Positions 11,701 through 22,581 of a DNA stretch of 64,000 bases are shown here, piece after piece. The position numbers and the translations under genes are program-made. This DNA is from Calamus simplicifolius (Eukaryota > Streptophyta > Magnoliopsida > Arecales > Arecaceae): NCBI GenBank assembly GCA_900491605.1, contig UESW01001506.1:124001-188000 (forward strand). The letters run 5' to 3'. Positions within the stretch are counted from its first letter, which is position 1. The number at the start of each line of letters is the position of its first letter. A model generated the notes under the pieces. The model saw nothing but the letters and a program-made list of their open reading frames with translations, ran no database searches and was not told where the DNA came from.

Positions 11701-12328
11701 ACGCAACAACTTCTTCGTTGAGTAAAAACTGTCTGCTACAACATTATCATTTGGCAAAATTTCTTTGATTAACCCAGCTACAGAATTGAACGCCTTTTCT
11801 GATAATCGATGTTCTGCCTTAATATTCAACAACGAGCAGCTGTAGACAACTGGGAATGACCCTCACAACCAGGATACAATTCTTGATTTGCAGCACGCAA
11901 CATATCATAAAATTGCTGTGCATCTGGATTTGGTTCTTCCATAAATGTATTCTGATTGAATTCATTACCCGATGCATTCATCACCATTTCTTCATATGTG
12001 TTTAAATTCACAAATGGTTCATCTACGGGAATTGACTCTTGTTGGCCTATAACAACTGCTGGAATTCCTCTGGTTCACCATGACAGTACCAAACATAGTA
12101 ATCAGGAACAAACCCCTTCTTACACAAATGCACCTTAACAGTTTCGACATCTCTGTAGGCTTTATTCTGACACCTGTGGAAGTTGCATGGGCACCTAATC
12201 CTAGGCCCATCCATCCATTCAGGTTGGCTACATGCAAATGCGATAAATTCTTCCAATCCATTCAGAAAATCTGGATTAAGCAAGCCATCTTTTATCCTTG
12301 CATACATCCACGAGCGAGCCCCGCTCAT
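8702..12328 (-). pseudogene. CACTA-2 TNP2 transposase, frameshifted
   Basis: The minus strand starts at MSGARSWMYARI (12328) with the N-terminal transposase-associated domain, including the Cys/His set CPCNFHRCQN (12150-12190). It continues through a linker (12011-11630), a Zn-type segment near 11610, and the TNP2 core (11490-10450: CTDGFQPFG, WPVILTVYNLPPW, GWSTAGRLACPHC, DVMHIEKNFFDNI). A DUF4218-like domain follows (10410-9660: KLFGMKSHDCHVFMQRLLP, MYPFERYLKKLK), and finally a DUF4216-like domain (9366-8760: YYGKLVEVVEVEYPGW, VLFRCDWFD). An intron separates 9655 from 9540. At least five frame shifts (near 12045, 11825, 11615, 10670 and 9225) break the reading frame. Length and domain order are those of a full TNP2, the enzyme that cuts CACTA ends. 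Confidence 0.9.
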
Positions 12329-12689
12329 TTTTGACCGACTTATACAAAGTCTGGTAAACCATTAAAGGAAACCACAAAATAAAACTATATTAGTATTACT
12401 AAATATATAACTAAATTATTTCTTTCACAACTAAGGTTAATAACAACCATTTAAATCATTTATAACTAAACCAATTTTTTTTAGGCAACTAAGGTCCCTA
12501 CCATGCAAGGGCGAGCCACGGCTACGATCCTTGGCGTGCTAGCAAGGACCGAGGCACAGGTTCATGGCTAATGCTAGGGCTTGAGTTCGGGTCGGGCCGC
12601 AAGGCGGTCCGTTTAATCATGAGACTTCACAAGCATTCAAGTGTCCTAAATTAATTCTACCTTCACTCCATGTCTAAAAGGTAAGGCCC

Positions 12690-12915
12690 TATCCCATTCA
12701 AGAATATTTTTTGTGATATGTTATTCTGCTATTAATTATCATCGATCGGTTACATTGAAATTTCGGCAGCATTTCCCCATATGTTCTCCTAAATGTGTGG
12801 CATATATGCCACACTAGGAGAACGTATGAGCAAATACAAACCGCAATCTCACCCAACGATGATTAATAGCAGACTAACATATCGCAAAAAATATTCAAAC
12901 TGTCCACCAGGACAA
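12690..12915. repeat. Long imperfect foldback (inverted repeat)
   Basis: The two arms, about 12695-12803 and 12806-12912, are imperfect reverse complements. They match in blocks: aatattttttgtgatatg with catatcgcaaaaaatatt, tctgctattaat with attaatagcaga, and gttctccta...gtgtggcata with tatgccacactaggagaac. The apex is nearly loopless (gcatatatgcc). About 105 bp per arm could fold into a hairpin RNA if transcribed. Confidence 0.75.
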
Positions 12916-12916
12916 T

Positions 12917-12956
12917 TTGAGAATTTGCAAGACTAAGGCTTACAAATTCTCAAACG
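12917..12956. repeat. Small inverted repeat
   Basis: tttgagaatttgcaag and cttacaaattctcaaa form a stem of about 14 pairs around a short loop (gactaagg), directly beside the larger foldback. Confidence 0.6.
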
Positions 12957-13439
12957 GGTCTAAAGGTTATAGTGCTGTGATTAATAATATGGAAGTCCGA
13001 AGACAATCGAACTTATGCTTGTTATTCTTAACTTCTTGTCAATTATACATGTAATCACTGACTTTTTAAGATTATTGTGTCGAATACAAATGTTTGTGAA
13101 GACTAAAATATAAATCATTGAAACTACTAATTTGTTGCTGAAATTAAATAATAATACAACAAGACTTTCTATCTAGCATTACATAATTTAATGCATCATT
13201 CAATTTGAAGCAGAATGTAAATAATCAAGACATAACAATTGTAAATAACTACAAATGCACAAATATTATTGCATAAACATTCTGCTTAAATTAATTATTA
13301 CATAAATTATACAATTAAATAATAATACAACAAGACTTTCTATCTAGCATTACAAATATTATTGCATAATCAAGACATAACAATCAGTCTATCCAAAGAG
13401 CTAACAATTTTTTTTTTTTTAAAGAAGACAAAAGGGGGG

Positions 13440-14100
13440 GGCCCCTGTTACCAAATTTTTTTTTTAATTTTTGACAGTGGCCTGGCCACCGTGGCCGGAG
13501 AAGACAAAATTGGGGGGGGGGTTTCCCCACCCCCCTGTTACAAATTTTTTTTTTTTTGATAGTGGCCTGGCCACCGTGGCCAGGCCACTGCCGGCCACGG
13601 CAGCGGCCGTGGCCGGAGAAGACAAAATGGGGGGGGAAGGTTTCCCCACCCCCCCTATTACAAATGTTTTTTTTTTTGACAGTGGCCTGGCCACCGTGGC
13701 CAGGCCACTGCCAGCCACGGCAGCGGCCGTGGCCGGAAAGACAAAATGGGGGGGGGGGGTTTCCCCACCCCCCCTGTTAAAATTTTTTTTTTTTGTGACA
13801 GTGGCCTGGCCACCGTGGCCAGGCCACTGCCGGCCACGGCAACGCCATGGCTGGAGAAGACAAAATGGGGGTGGGGAAGGTTTCCCCCCCCCTGTTACAA
13901 ATTTTTTTTTTTTGTGGCCTGGCCACCGTGGCCAGGCCACTGCCGGCCACGGCAGCGGCCGTGGCTGGAGAAGAAAAAAAGGGGGGGGGGGGGGTTCCCC
14001 CCCTGTTACCAAATGTTTTTTTTTTACAGTGGCCTGGCCACCGTGGCCAGGCCACTGCCGACAGCGGCCGTGGCCGGAGAAGACGACCACAGTCTTGGCC
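13440..14100. repeat. GC-rich palindromic tandem repeat, six copies of about 115-120 bp
   Basis: Each unit holds a near-perfect 25-base palindrome, tggcctggccaccgtggcc plus aggcca, then a GGCCACGGCAGCGGCCGTGG block, gagaagacaaaa, a G run of 7-14, a C run of 5-7, and a T run. Copies begin near 13478, 13560, 13680, 13800, 13914 and 14030. The first and last are shorter. The long open frames in this block on both strands arise from the repeat. It lies just inside the predicted CACTA-2 promoter, where En/Spm has its GC-rich downstream control region. Confidence 0.88.
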
Positions 14101-14156
14101 GTGGCCGGAGGGAAATTATTACCAAAAAAATTTCTGTTAGAGGGTGGGGGGCTTAC

Positions 14157-14290
14157 CTCGGTCGAGATGAGACGCCGGAATTGGAGGAGAACGCCGGGGA
14201 GCCGGAGCACCAGGGGGAGAGCCGGAGGGGAGGGCGGCGGCTAGGTAAGACGGGGAAGAAGAAAAAGAGAAGGCCGGCGTATATATAATT
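14157..14290 (-). promoter_or_regulatory. Predicted CACTA-2 promoter and GC-rich first exon
   Basis: On the minus strand a TATA-like aattatatatacg (14279-14291) lies at the inner edge of the right subterminal repeats. About 30 bases later a GC-rich, CCTCC-rich leader begins, ending in a splice-donor-like GAG/GTAAGC at 14157/14156. This is where an En/Spm-type promoter and untranslated first exon should be for the TNP2 gene. It is inferred from motifs and position. Confidence 0.5.
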
Positions 14291-15370
14291 AGCGACGCAA
14301 TAATTGCGTCGCTAATTGGTCGCAATATTTTTTTAAAATTTATTATTTATTAGCGACGCATTAATGCGTCGCTAATCCATCGTTAATTTGGCTTTATTAT
14401 AATTTTATGAAAAATAGCGACGCAAATAATTGCGTCGCTAATGCGTCGCTAACTTGGCGCCAATGTCCGACGGAAAAATTATTTTATTTTCTAGGAATTG
14501 CGTCGCTAAGGCGTCACAATATTTTTTTAATATTTTAAATGATTAAAATAATAACTTAAATAATTGCGATGCAAACAGTGCGTCGCAATAATTTTTAAAT
14601 ATTTATAAATGATAATATTGATAATTTATGATAATAATTGCGACGCAAAATTACGTCGCAATATTTTTTTATATTTTTAATTATTATATTTAAAAAATAT
14701 TGCGATGCAAATATGCATCACAATATTATATTTCTTTTATTTATTAATATTGATAAAAATCGTATTTACTTAAAATAATTGCGATGCATATATTTCGTCG
14801 CAATATTTGTTTATTTTTTTTCTAAAATGCATCGCTATGGCGTCGCAATAATTTTTTAATATTTATAAATGATAATATTTATAATTAATGTTAATAATTG
14901 CGATGCAAAATTGCGTCGCAATATATTTTTAAACTTTTTAATTACATATATTTATTTAAAAACATTGCGACGCAACTTATGCGTCGCAATATTATATTTC
15001 TTTTATTTATTAATACTGAAAAAATTTATATTTACTAAAAATAATTGCGATGCATACATTGCGTCGCAATATTTGTTTATTTTTTTCCTAAAATGCATCG
15101 CTATCGCAAAAATTCTTAAATATTTATAAATGATAATATTTATAATTTATGATAATAATTGCGATGCCGTTTTGCATCGCAATATTTTTTTAATATTTTT
15201 AATTAGATATATTTATTTAAAAAACATTGCGACAAATTATGCATCGCAATATTATATTTCTTTTATTTATTAATACTGATAAAAATTATATTTACTAAAA
15301 ATAATTGTGATGCATACATTGCGTCGCAATATTTAAAATGCGTCGCTACGGAGTCGCAATAATTGTTTAA
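14288..15370. repeat. Right (5') subterminal repeats of CACTA-2, inner block
   Basis: The block alternates tagcgacgca/tgcgtcgcta and ttgcgacgca/tgcgtcgcaa motifs with A/T spacers. A longer-period unit of about 330-390 bp is visible: the sequence around gataataattgcgatgc...atatttctttta recurs near 14630-14745, 14880-15005 and 15145-15265. Many motif copies show CpG decay to TpG/CpA. Confidence 0.85.
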
Positions 15371-15397
15371 TATTTTTTTAAACGAGTTATTATAAAT

Positions 15398-17052
15398 GAT
15401 CCGCCACGACCGATCCCGGACCACGGCGATCGATCCGATCGGCGATGATCCGACGATTGCGATCGATCCAAGCCCTGATCCCGATCGGCCACGATAGATC
15501 TCGGACCGTTGCGATTGGTCCGAGATCGTTGACGATCCGACGGTTGCGATCGATCCAAGCCCTGATCCCGATCGGCCACGACTGATCTCGGACCGTGATG
15601 ATCGGTCCGATCGGCGATGATCCGACAGTTGCGATCGATCCAAGCCCTGATCCCGATCGTCCATGACCGATCTAGGACCGTTGCGATCGGTCCAAGATCG
15701 CTGGCGATCCGACGGTTGCGATCGATCCAAGCCTGATCCCGATCGTCCACTACCGATCTAGGACCGTGGCGATCGGACCGATCGTCGATCCGACGGTTGC
15801 CATCGATCCAAGCCCTGATCCTGATCCGCCATGACCGATCTCGGACCACGGCGATCGATCCGATCGGCGACGATCCGACGATTGCGATCGATCCAAGCCC
15901 TGATCCCGATCGGCCATGACCGATCTCGGACCGTTGCGATCGGTCCGAGATCGCTGATGATCTGACGGTTGCGATCGATCCAAGCCCTGATCCCGATCGT
16001 CCACTACAGATCTAGGACCGTGGCGATCGGACCGATCGGCGTCGATCCGACGGTTGCCATCGATCCAAGCCCTGATCCTGATCCGCCACAACCGATCTCG
16101 GACCACGGTGATCGATCCGATCAGCGACGATCCGACGATTGCGATCGATCCAAGCCCTGATCCCGATCGGCCACGACCGATCCCGGACCGTTGCGATCGG
16201 TCCAAGATCACTGGCGATCCGACGGTTGCGATCGATCCAAGCACTGATCCCGATCGTCCACGACAGATCTAGGACCATGGCGATCGGACCGATCGGCATC
16301 GATCCGACGGTTGCCATCGATCCAAGCCCTGATCCTGATCCGCCACGACCGATCTCGGACCATGGCGATCGATCCGATCGGCGACGATCCGACGATTGCG
16401 ATCGATCCAAGCCCTGATCCCGATCAGCCACGACCGATCCCGGACCATTGCGATCGGTCCGAGATCGCTGACGATCCGACGGTTGCGATCGATCCAAGCC
16501 CTGATCCCGATCGGCCACGACTGATCTTGGACCGTGGCGATTGGTCCGATCGGCGATGATCCGATGGTTGCGATCGATCCAAGCCCTGATCCCGATCGTC
16601 CATGACTGATCTCGGACCGTGGCGATCGCACCGATCGGCGTCGATCCGACGGTTGCCATCGATCCAAGCCCTGATTGATCCTGGTCGGCGATGAACGATC
16701 TCGGACCGTCGTGATCGATCCGATAGGCGACAATCCGATGGTTGCGATCGATCCAAGCTGTGATCCCGATCGGCCATGACCGATCTCGGACCGTGGCGAT
16801 CGGTCCAATTGGCGATGATCCGACGGTTGCGATCGATCCAAGCCCTCATCTCGATCAGCCATGACCGATCCCAGACCGATGCGATCGGTCCGAGATTGCT
16901 GACGATCCGACGGTTGCGATCGATCCAAGCCCTGATCCCGATCGGCCACGACCGATCTTGGACCGTGGCGATCGGTCCGATCGGCGACGATCCGACGGTT
17001 GCGATCGATCCAAGCCCTTATTCCGATCGGTCACGATCGATTTTGGACCGAT
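15398..17052. repeat. GATC-rich 85-bp satellite array, about 19-20 copies
   Basis: This is a 1.65 kb array of a unit of about 85 bp marked by gcgatcgatccaagccctga, with CGATCG, GATCGG and GGACCG words throughout. A variant carrying ccatcgatccaag followed by tgatcctgatccgcc recurs at about 15815, 16072 and 16329, so three monomers form a higher-order unit of about 257 bp. The array is GC-rich and CpG-rich and sharply bounded by AT-rich CACTA-2 subterminal repeats on both sides. Long open frames occur in all frames and are artefacts of the repeat period. Confidence 0.93.
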
Positions 17053-17054
17053 CG

Positions 17055-18060
17055 CTATTTAATATAATTAATTTTTTTAAAAACATTACGACACAAAGGG
17101 TTGCATCGTAATTTTTTAATATGATAATTATATTATATAAAAATTAATTTTATTTATAATAATTACGATGCAACAAGTGCGTCGCTAAATTAAAACATAA
17201 TTTTCCTAATTTTTGGTTTATTGCATCGCTAATGCGTCGCTATTTAGCATAATTAATTTTTTAAAAACATTGCAACGCACTGTGTTGCATCGCAATTATT
17301 TTTTCTTATATTTATACTTTATAAAAATTAATTATATTTAAAATAATTACGATGCAGTTATTGCATCGTTAAATTAAAAAATAATTTTTCTAATTTTCTG
17401 GTTTATTGCGTCGCTAATGCGTCGCTATTTAATATATTTAATTTTTTAAAAACATTGCGACGCACTGAGTTGCGTCGCAATATTTTTTTCTAATATTTAT
17501 ACTTTATAAAATTTAATTTCATTTAAATTATTTGCGACACAATTGGTGCGTCGCTAAATTAAAAATAATTTTTTAAATTTTCTGATTTATTGCGTTGCTA
17601 ATGCGTCGCTATTTAATATATTTAATTTTTTAAAAACATTGCGACGCACTGATTTGCATCGCAATATTTTTTTCTAATATTTATATTTTATAAAATTTAA
17701 TTTCATTTAAATTATTTGCGACGCAATTGGTGCATCGTTAAATTAAAAATAATTTTTCTAATTTACTGGTTTATTGCGTCGCTAATGCGTCGCTATTTAA
17801 TATATTAATTCTTTTAAAAATATTGCGACGCACTGTGTTGCATCGCAATATTTTTTTCCTTTATATTTTATAAAAAATTAATTTAAAAATATTGCGACGC
17901 ATTATTTGCGTCGCTAAATAAAAAATTAATTTTTTTTATTTTCTAGTTTATTGAGTCGCTAATGCATCGCAAATTGCGTCGTAATATTTTGTTGTCACAA
18001 AGGCGTCGCAACGTGGTCGCAATTTAGCGACGCATAATTGCGTCGCTAAATTTGCGTCGC
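17055..18060. repeat. Right (5') subterminal repeats of CACTA-2, outer block
   Basis: Motifs as in the inner block, arranged in a unit of about 185-195 bp: gctaatgcgtcgctatttaatata...ttttaaaaacattgcgacgcactg...gcgtcgctaaattaaaa. Copies start near 17045, 17230, 17415, 17600 and 17780. The unit places opposed motifs at regular spacing up to the terminus at 18083. Confidence 0.85.
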
Positions 18061-18083
18061 TATTTCAGTATTTTCTTGTAGTG

Positions 18084-19016
18084 ATATTTGTTTTAAAACT
18101 ATTTTTGATTAAGTGAAATTCATAAAATTAAATGCACATTTTTCGTTTGATGTTTTGGCAACGTTCACAATACTTTGTGCCCAGAAGCCCCATTAAGACA
18201 AATTAAGGAGGGAAAAAGGAAAATGTTTAACTTGAGTAAATCCCAAACAAGTTTTATCATTCAGATTTAAATGTCATAAATTAGATGGAAGAGAAATGAC
18301 AAAATATACATCTGGATTTACCATTCAGATAAATCCCAAACTTGAGTAAATTCCAAGTAAGTGAAACAAGGTTTACCATTCAGATTCCAATGACAAAATA
18401 TATATACCTGGATTTTGTCACAAATATCAAAGAGAAACGCTGGTTGGAAGACTACTTTGTAGCACTGGTTAAACCTTGGCGCCATGTATCAAATATTACC
18501 TCCATCTCCCTCAAAAAAATATTTTTCTTCCATCTTATCATGTCATGATTGTGTCAGCTAGTACATAGTGGGTGCCATAAGTTGGTGCCCCTTGTACTTT
18601 TCAATACTAAATTCACTTTGTTAATTAGAAAATGCTTCAACTCAGACATTGTACAGACATTCCCATGGACACCCTTCTTGACAACCTGGTCCTGGTGGCA
18701 CTACAAATTAATTGGTAGCATCCTAACGCTAAACCTAGCTAGGTCCAACCAGCACCTGACATGTACCCAGGTACAGTAATAAGGCGTGGTGCAGCAGCCC
18801 CACTGTTGCCAATGCGAACCCAGCAATGGCAGTAGCTCAAGCCATTTTTTGAATATAAGATGACTACTCCATGATCAAATCAGATCAATAATATATAAAC
18901 GGAGGCCATAATATGCTTTTTGATTACTTGGATATAGATCTAAGCCACATAAACTCAACAACTTTAATAGAGCTAAGAGTCAGTACTATGACTCATATAT
19001 CATATCAACCAACGAG

Positions 19017-19066
<50 letters not shown>

Positions 19067-19198
19067 TAATAATATGCTCTCATTGATTCATCAAATCTAC
19101 TTGGTAGATTAGATTTATCTAAAAGTGCCAGTAACTTAAATTACAACCCACCGGCCCAGTCACACGTTAGCTTGCAGCAAATGCCACGCACGCACCAC
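18084..19198. other. CACTA-1 sequence with no recognised gene
   Basis: This segment resumes CACTA-1 after CACTA-2. It contains two or three local copies of aaatcccaaac...accattcagatt (18240-18390) and short open frames with no domain I recognise. It lies, in CACTA-1 order, in a large intron or spacer of the TNPA-like gene, between its exons at 42480 and 6145. Some of it may be captured host sequence. Confidence 0.4.
19021..19064. repeat. (AT)n microsatellite
   Basis: This is an uninterrupted run of 22 AT dinucleotides, able to form a cruciform and likely to vary in length. Confidence 0.97.
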
Positions 19199-19609
19199 CT
19201 TTCTTGATACAAAAGGTAAATCCACTTACCTTTTAAATCTGGTATGCAATCCCAATGCCAAGTCTTCTCCCAACATCCTATCAAAAGGAGTCAAGTCTTT
19301 GTGTTCACCACCACGATAGGGGATACACCTTTTAGATCGAGTTTCATCTCTCTTTCCACTGCATTAACCGCCACCCATAGCCATTTGCGTAAACATATGC
19401 ATCCATATTAACACACAACGCATGCATATACACTAAAATCAAATACTTCATGATGTTGAAGCAAAATCTATACATACAGCCAAATTGCCTCAAAATATAT
19501 TAGCATTGTGGTCTTTGAAATACGAAACAAATGGTGTTCACACAAATGACAATGAAGATGATCAGACAATGGATAATCCACTTTGATACTCTTGTCACAC
19601 GCTGTTAGA
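19199..19609. repeat. 0.41 kb direct repeat, copy 1
   Basis: The sequence from ctttcttgatacaaaaggta to cacacgctgttaga recurs at 23900-24313 with only scattered differences. Copy 1 runs straight into a copia LTR whose first seven bases, TGTTAGA, are also the last seven of the repeat. The repeat has no recognised coding content. Confidence 0.9.
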
Positions 19610-20269
19610 ACTTTGGGAAAATATTTTTAATCTTACATAAAATCTCTTTCTAAATTTGCTAGAAATATGTTATAGAAATTTAAATATACAAATAAAGTAA
19701 AACCAAAAGATAAGATGGATCAAACCAGGATCGAGGCATTTAGACACAGTCCTAAGGATCAGATTTTTGCCCCTTCGTGTAGGTTGTTGGCGATCTGTCC
19801 CCAAGGTACAATAACCCGGCTCGACCCGATCCTCCTACTACGAGCACGATCGTGTGGAGATGCAAACCCAACGATTACCTTTAGATGCCTAAAAGATCAA
19901 TAAAATATAACAATATAATGAGATAAAACAAATCATATAGGGCTACTCCAAATCATTCTAGATTGATGACTTGCCTCAATCTGAATCCCTGAGCCTATTT
20001 ATAGGCTCAGCCCATAAAAGCTCCAACGGCTCGGCCCATAATGGCCTTAAAGGCCTAATGGCCGTTAGCCCCAAATTACGTCAAAAATGGCTTACAAAAT
20101 AAATTATTTGGGCCGTTTCTGAATGTTGGTGAACGTTGGCCTTCCAACGTTCACGCAACGTTTCATTGGAACATTGCGACAATGGAGCCGGTGAACGTCT
20201 GCGAACGGCCGAAACGTTCGCAGGCGTTCTTTCCTTTTTTTTATTTTTTTATTTAAACTTTTTCTAACA
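19603..20269 (-). mobile_element. Copia-type LTR, partial element 1
   Basis: On the plus strand this runs from tgttagaactttggg to aaactttttctaaca, an LTR with TG/CA ends. It contains a palindrome around a minus-strand TATA box (gagcctatttataggctc, about 19996). The following sequence, atctctcacaaaagttt, is a minus-strand polypurine tract and matches that beside the Copia-B LTR at 25489, so this is the 3' LTR of a minus-strand relative. No target-site duplication flanks the segment. Confidence 0.8.
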
Positions 20270-20960
20270 ATCTCTCACAAAAGTTTAAAATAAATAAAAT
20301 AAAATAAATAAATATAACAAAAATTTTAGGGCATCTTATACTGCGCAATAGGTGAGGTGTCCTATAGACTTGAACCTCACTTAGTGTTGATTGTATACAT
20401 CTGAAGGAACCATAGTGGATTAGACCTTGAACTAGGTCCTTTGACTCAGACTTCTACTAATCACACACACAGTATGGATCAATTGGGTTTAAGCGGTTAG
20501 CGCATATTAAAGGCCTTGCGCTTAGTACCTTGATTTTTCATGAGAATTCTTTAAGGTTAGCCCAAACCTTTAGTCACGGCCTAATATGACGATTCTGATA
20601 TAGGTGAATCCTCCAAGGGTATTTGTGACAATACCCTGCAGATAACCTACCTCGGATCCATTAAGAGTATGACTCAACCTTACACAAATTTACTTTATCA
20701 CTTTATAAGAGCACTCGTCATAGGGATGGAATGAAAAATTTTTAAATTTTGTGCTCTAACACGATCACTCAATCAGCTTCGTTTCTACCACATTGAACCT
20801 CATTCATGGGATCTCCAATCACAGAGGTTGGGTATCCACTGCTGACGACCAAATAATGGGCTTAAGCTACATCCCCCTCGATGAATCTAGGTCTCCATTC
20901 CTAGATAACTCCTTGGTTAATTAGTCAACCAAAATATTCTCGGCAAATTCTAAAGAAATA
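20270..20960 (-). mobile_element. 3' internal non-coding part of partial copia element 1
   Basis: From gggcatcttatactgcgcaa onward this matches 25560-26150, the untranslated stretch between RNase H and the 3' LTR of Copia-B, at roughly 90% by eye. It stops before any reverse transcriptase or RNase H coding sequence. It is a truncated piece of the same family. Confidence 0.8.
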
Positions 20961-22581
20961 ATATTATTTTTGGACTAGACCTCAAATAAGAGAATCAGGC
21001 AAAGATATATTAGAATTGAATATCCAAATATAAGGTAAACAATAAGTTGGATATTCCAACAGTCATGAGTAAATTATAAAAACTTTTATTAAATCTCATG
21101 GCAATAGATTTCAAGAGACTCAAAATAGAGCATTTATATGACATACCTTGTCACAGCATCCAAGTTCATCCATTCTTTGCCATTTGGTTATATAAAAGAT
21201 TCACAATAGTAGGTAAGCAATAAGTATTTGCCCAATGCTGTCACTTTTGTCTAGCAACTTCAACACAACAAGGAGATATTAAATATTGATCACTATACCA
21301 GAAAATACTTATCTGGAACAGAAAAACTGTTGCATTTATGTAAGAATGCAAATATATATACTTGTAGCTGCACTTGAAAGTTAAATAATAAAATGATATA
21401 AAAATATATCTATATACAAGCACGCATATATTATGTTCACAAGTGCAAGCATGTGTGTTTTTCAACAAGGCTTTGTTTTCATGCTGAATGGTTAACCACC
21501 TGTTTGATGACTTCACCCTCGTCCATCTATCCAGTGAACAAAGTAATTCACTTTCTGATTAGCACTTCAGCTTTATATTTGTTAGCTTTGTTAGTTACTA
21601 CACCAACTTGAGGAGAGAATAAGTATACATATTACATATGTACTTGGGCACTAAGATGTGACAAGCCCCACCTGATTTGCGCACGTCTGTGTACCTATAT
21701 GCATACATGTATAAATGTGTATGTATTTATATACATATAATTAAACATGTGAATGTTCGGTGAATAGAAAGAAGCCTCTGACATGTTGAACAAACCACAT
21801 GCACACAAACCAAGATCCAAGCTTCAACCTCTAACAAGTCAGAAGACAAAGGAAGCTCAACAGTGTCTAACATTTAGAATAAGACAACAATGTCATATGT
21901 TATTATTTTTGTTATATCTTATTTATCATTTTAGTATATTTTATGCTCACCATATATCGCCCAAGGCATATCAAAATGTATTAAAATCTGATACTACAAA
22001 TGAAGCAGATAAACCAAATAATGATTGTTTGTACTAAAACAATTGCATAGCAAATTGCAGAGATAGCTGGACAGTCGCTTTTATTATAGGCTAAGTACAT
22101 GACCATGATTGCCCAATCTATTTAATAACCAAGATTTGTTACACCAATTTCTATCCATGTATGTGCATGAGCACTTAACTGTCTGATGGTGAAGATAAAC
22201 TGAGTATTCATTTTACCATATATTTAACAAAAATTAGTAAGGAAGAAGAAAAATGGCGTGTATCAACTAACTCTTTTAAAGCAATATAGCACAACAATCC
22301 CTTCCAACGGTAAAAAGATCAACTTATGAAATATAACTTAAAGCATTGCAGCAATGTTAATATTTTGCCCAAGGAAAATAATAAGTATTCAAACCATAAT
22401 CATTTCCCCTTAAATCTTGGGCCCAATGGATGATCATAATTTAGCATAGCAACATTTGCACCATTAATGCACATGCATTTCAGGGTGGCATGAAAACTTT
22501 ATATATTGAGCAAATGCAAAACAGAATAAGAAGATGGAATGAAAATCTAGCAATTTCTAGAAAAGAAGAAAAATCTGATCC
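20961..22581. other. Unassigned segment between the two partial copia pieces
   Basis: The segment has moderate AT content, no transposon protein and no long open frame; the 91- and 84-codon frames look like chance. Near 21040-21061 it has ttggatattccaaca, an LTR-like end. It could be captured host sequence, an unrecognised non-autonomous element, or original CACTA-1 sequence. Confidence 0.35.

Larger units (their letters stand above)
12330..13430 (-). other. CACTA-2 leader/intron region upstream of TNP2
   Basis: There is no coding sequence here. Counted on the minus strand it lies between the promoter-proximal GC repeats and the TNP2 start, so it is probably a 5' leader with an intron: a donor-like GTAAGC sits at 14156 and an acceptor-like tttaccag just before the ATG. 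It contains a long foldback (12690-12915), a second smaller inverted repeat (12917-12955) and a direct repeat of about 38 bases, aaataataatacaacaagac..., at 13144-13182 and 13316-13354. Confidence 0.5.
6290..18083 (-). mobile_element. CACTA-2: 11.8 kb CACTA transposon nested in CACTA-1
   Basis: The left end is CACTACAAGAAAAATAAAAT and the right end, on the minus strand, is CACTACAAGAAAATACTGAA, giving a 14-base perfect terminal inverted repeat. The duplication ata is present at 6287-6289 and 18084-18086. Both flanks are packed with GCGACGCA/TGCGTCGC motifs (left 6303-6880, right 14285-18060). The minus strand codes for a TNP2 transposase (8702-12328) and then a TNPA-like protein (7049-8540). 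Termini and both genes are present, but TNP2 is frameshifted, so it is a complete but probably inactive element. Its subterminal motif differs from that of CACTA-1, so it is a different family. Confidence 0.93.

Noticed and set aside
12481..12720. A SINE or tRNA-derived sequence suspected from the gcgagccacggctacgatcc segment
   Set aside because: No A and B box pair with tRNA spacing, no poly-A tail and no target duplication could be seen.
13471..14288. Long open frames of 180-257 codons on both strands in the GC repeat block
   Set aside because: They repeat with the 115-120 bp unit and occur in several frames and on both strands, the mark of a tandem repeat and not of a gene.
15263..16949. 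Several Asp/Arg/Ser-rich open frames in the GATC-rich array
   Set aside because: All six frames are open because the repeat lacks stop codons; there is no start context or conserved domain.
14869..18060. The regular short repeats considered as a CRISPR array
   Set aside because: Motifs occur in both orientations with variable spacing and similar spacers; the context is a plant CACTA terminus.
18342..18779. Frames of 68 and 76 codons in CACTA-1 sequence
   Set aside because: No recognisable domain, biased by local repeats, and no splice or start evidence; described only as unassigned sequence.
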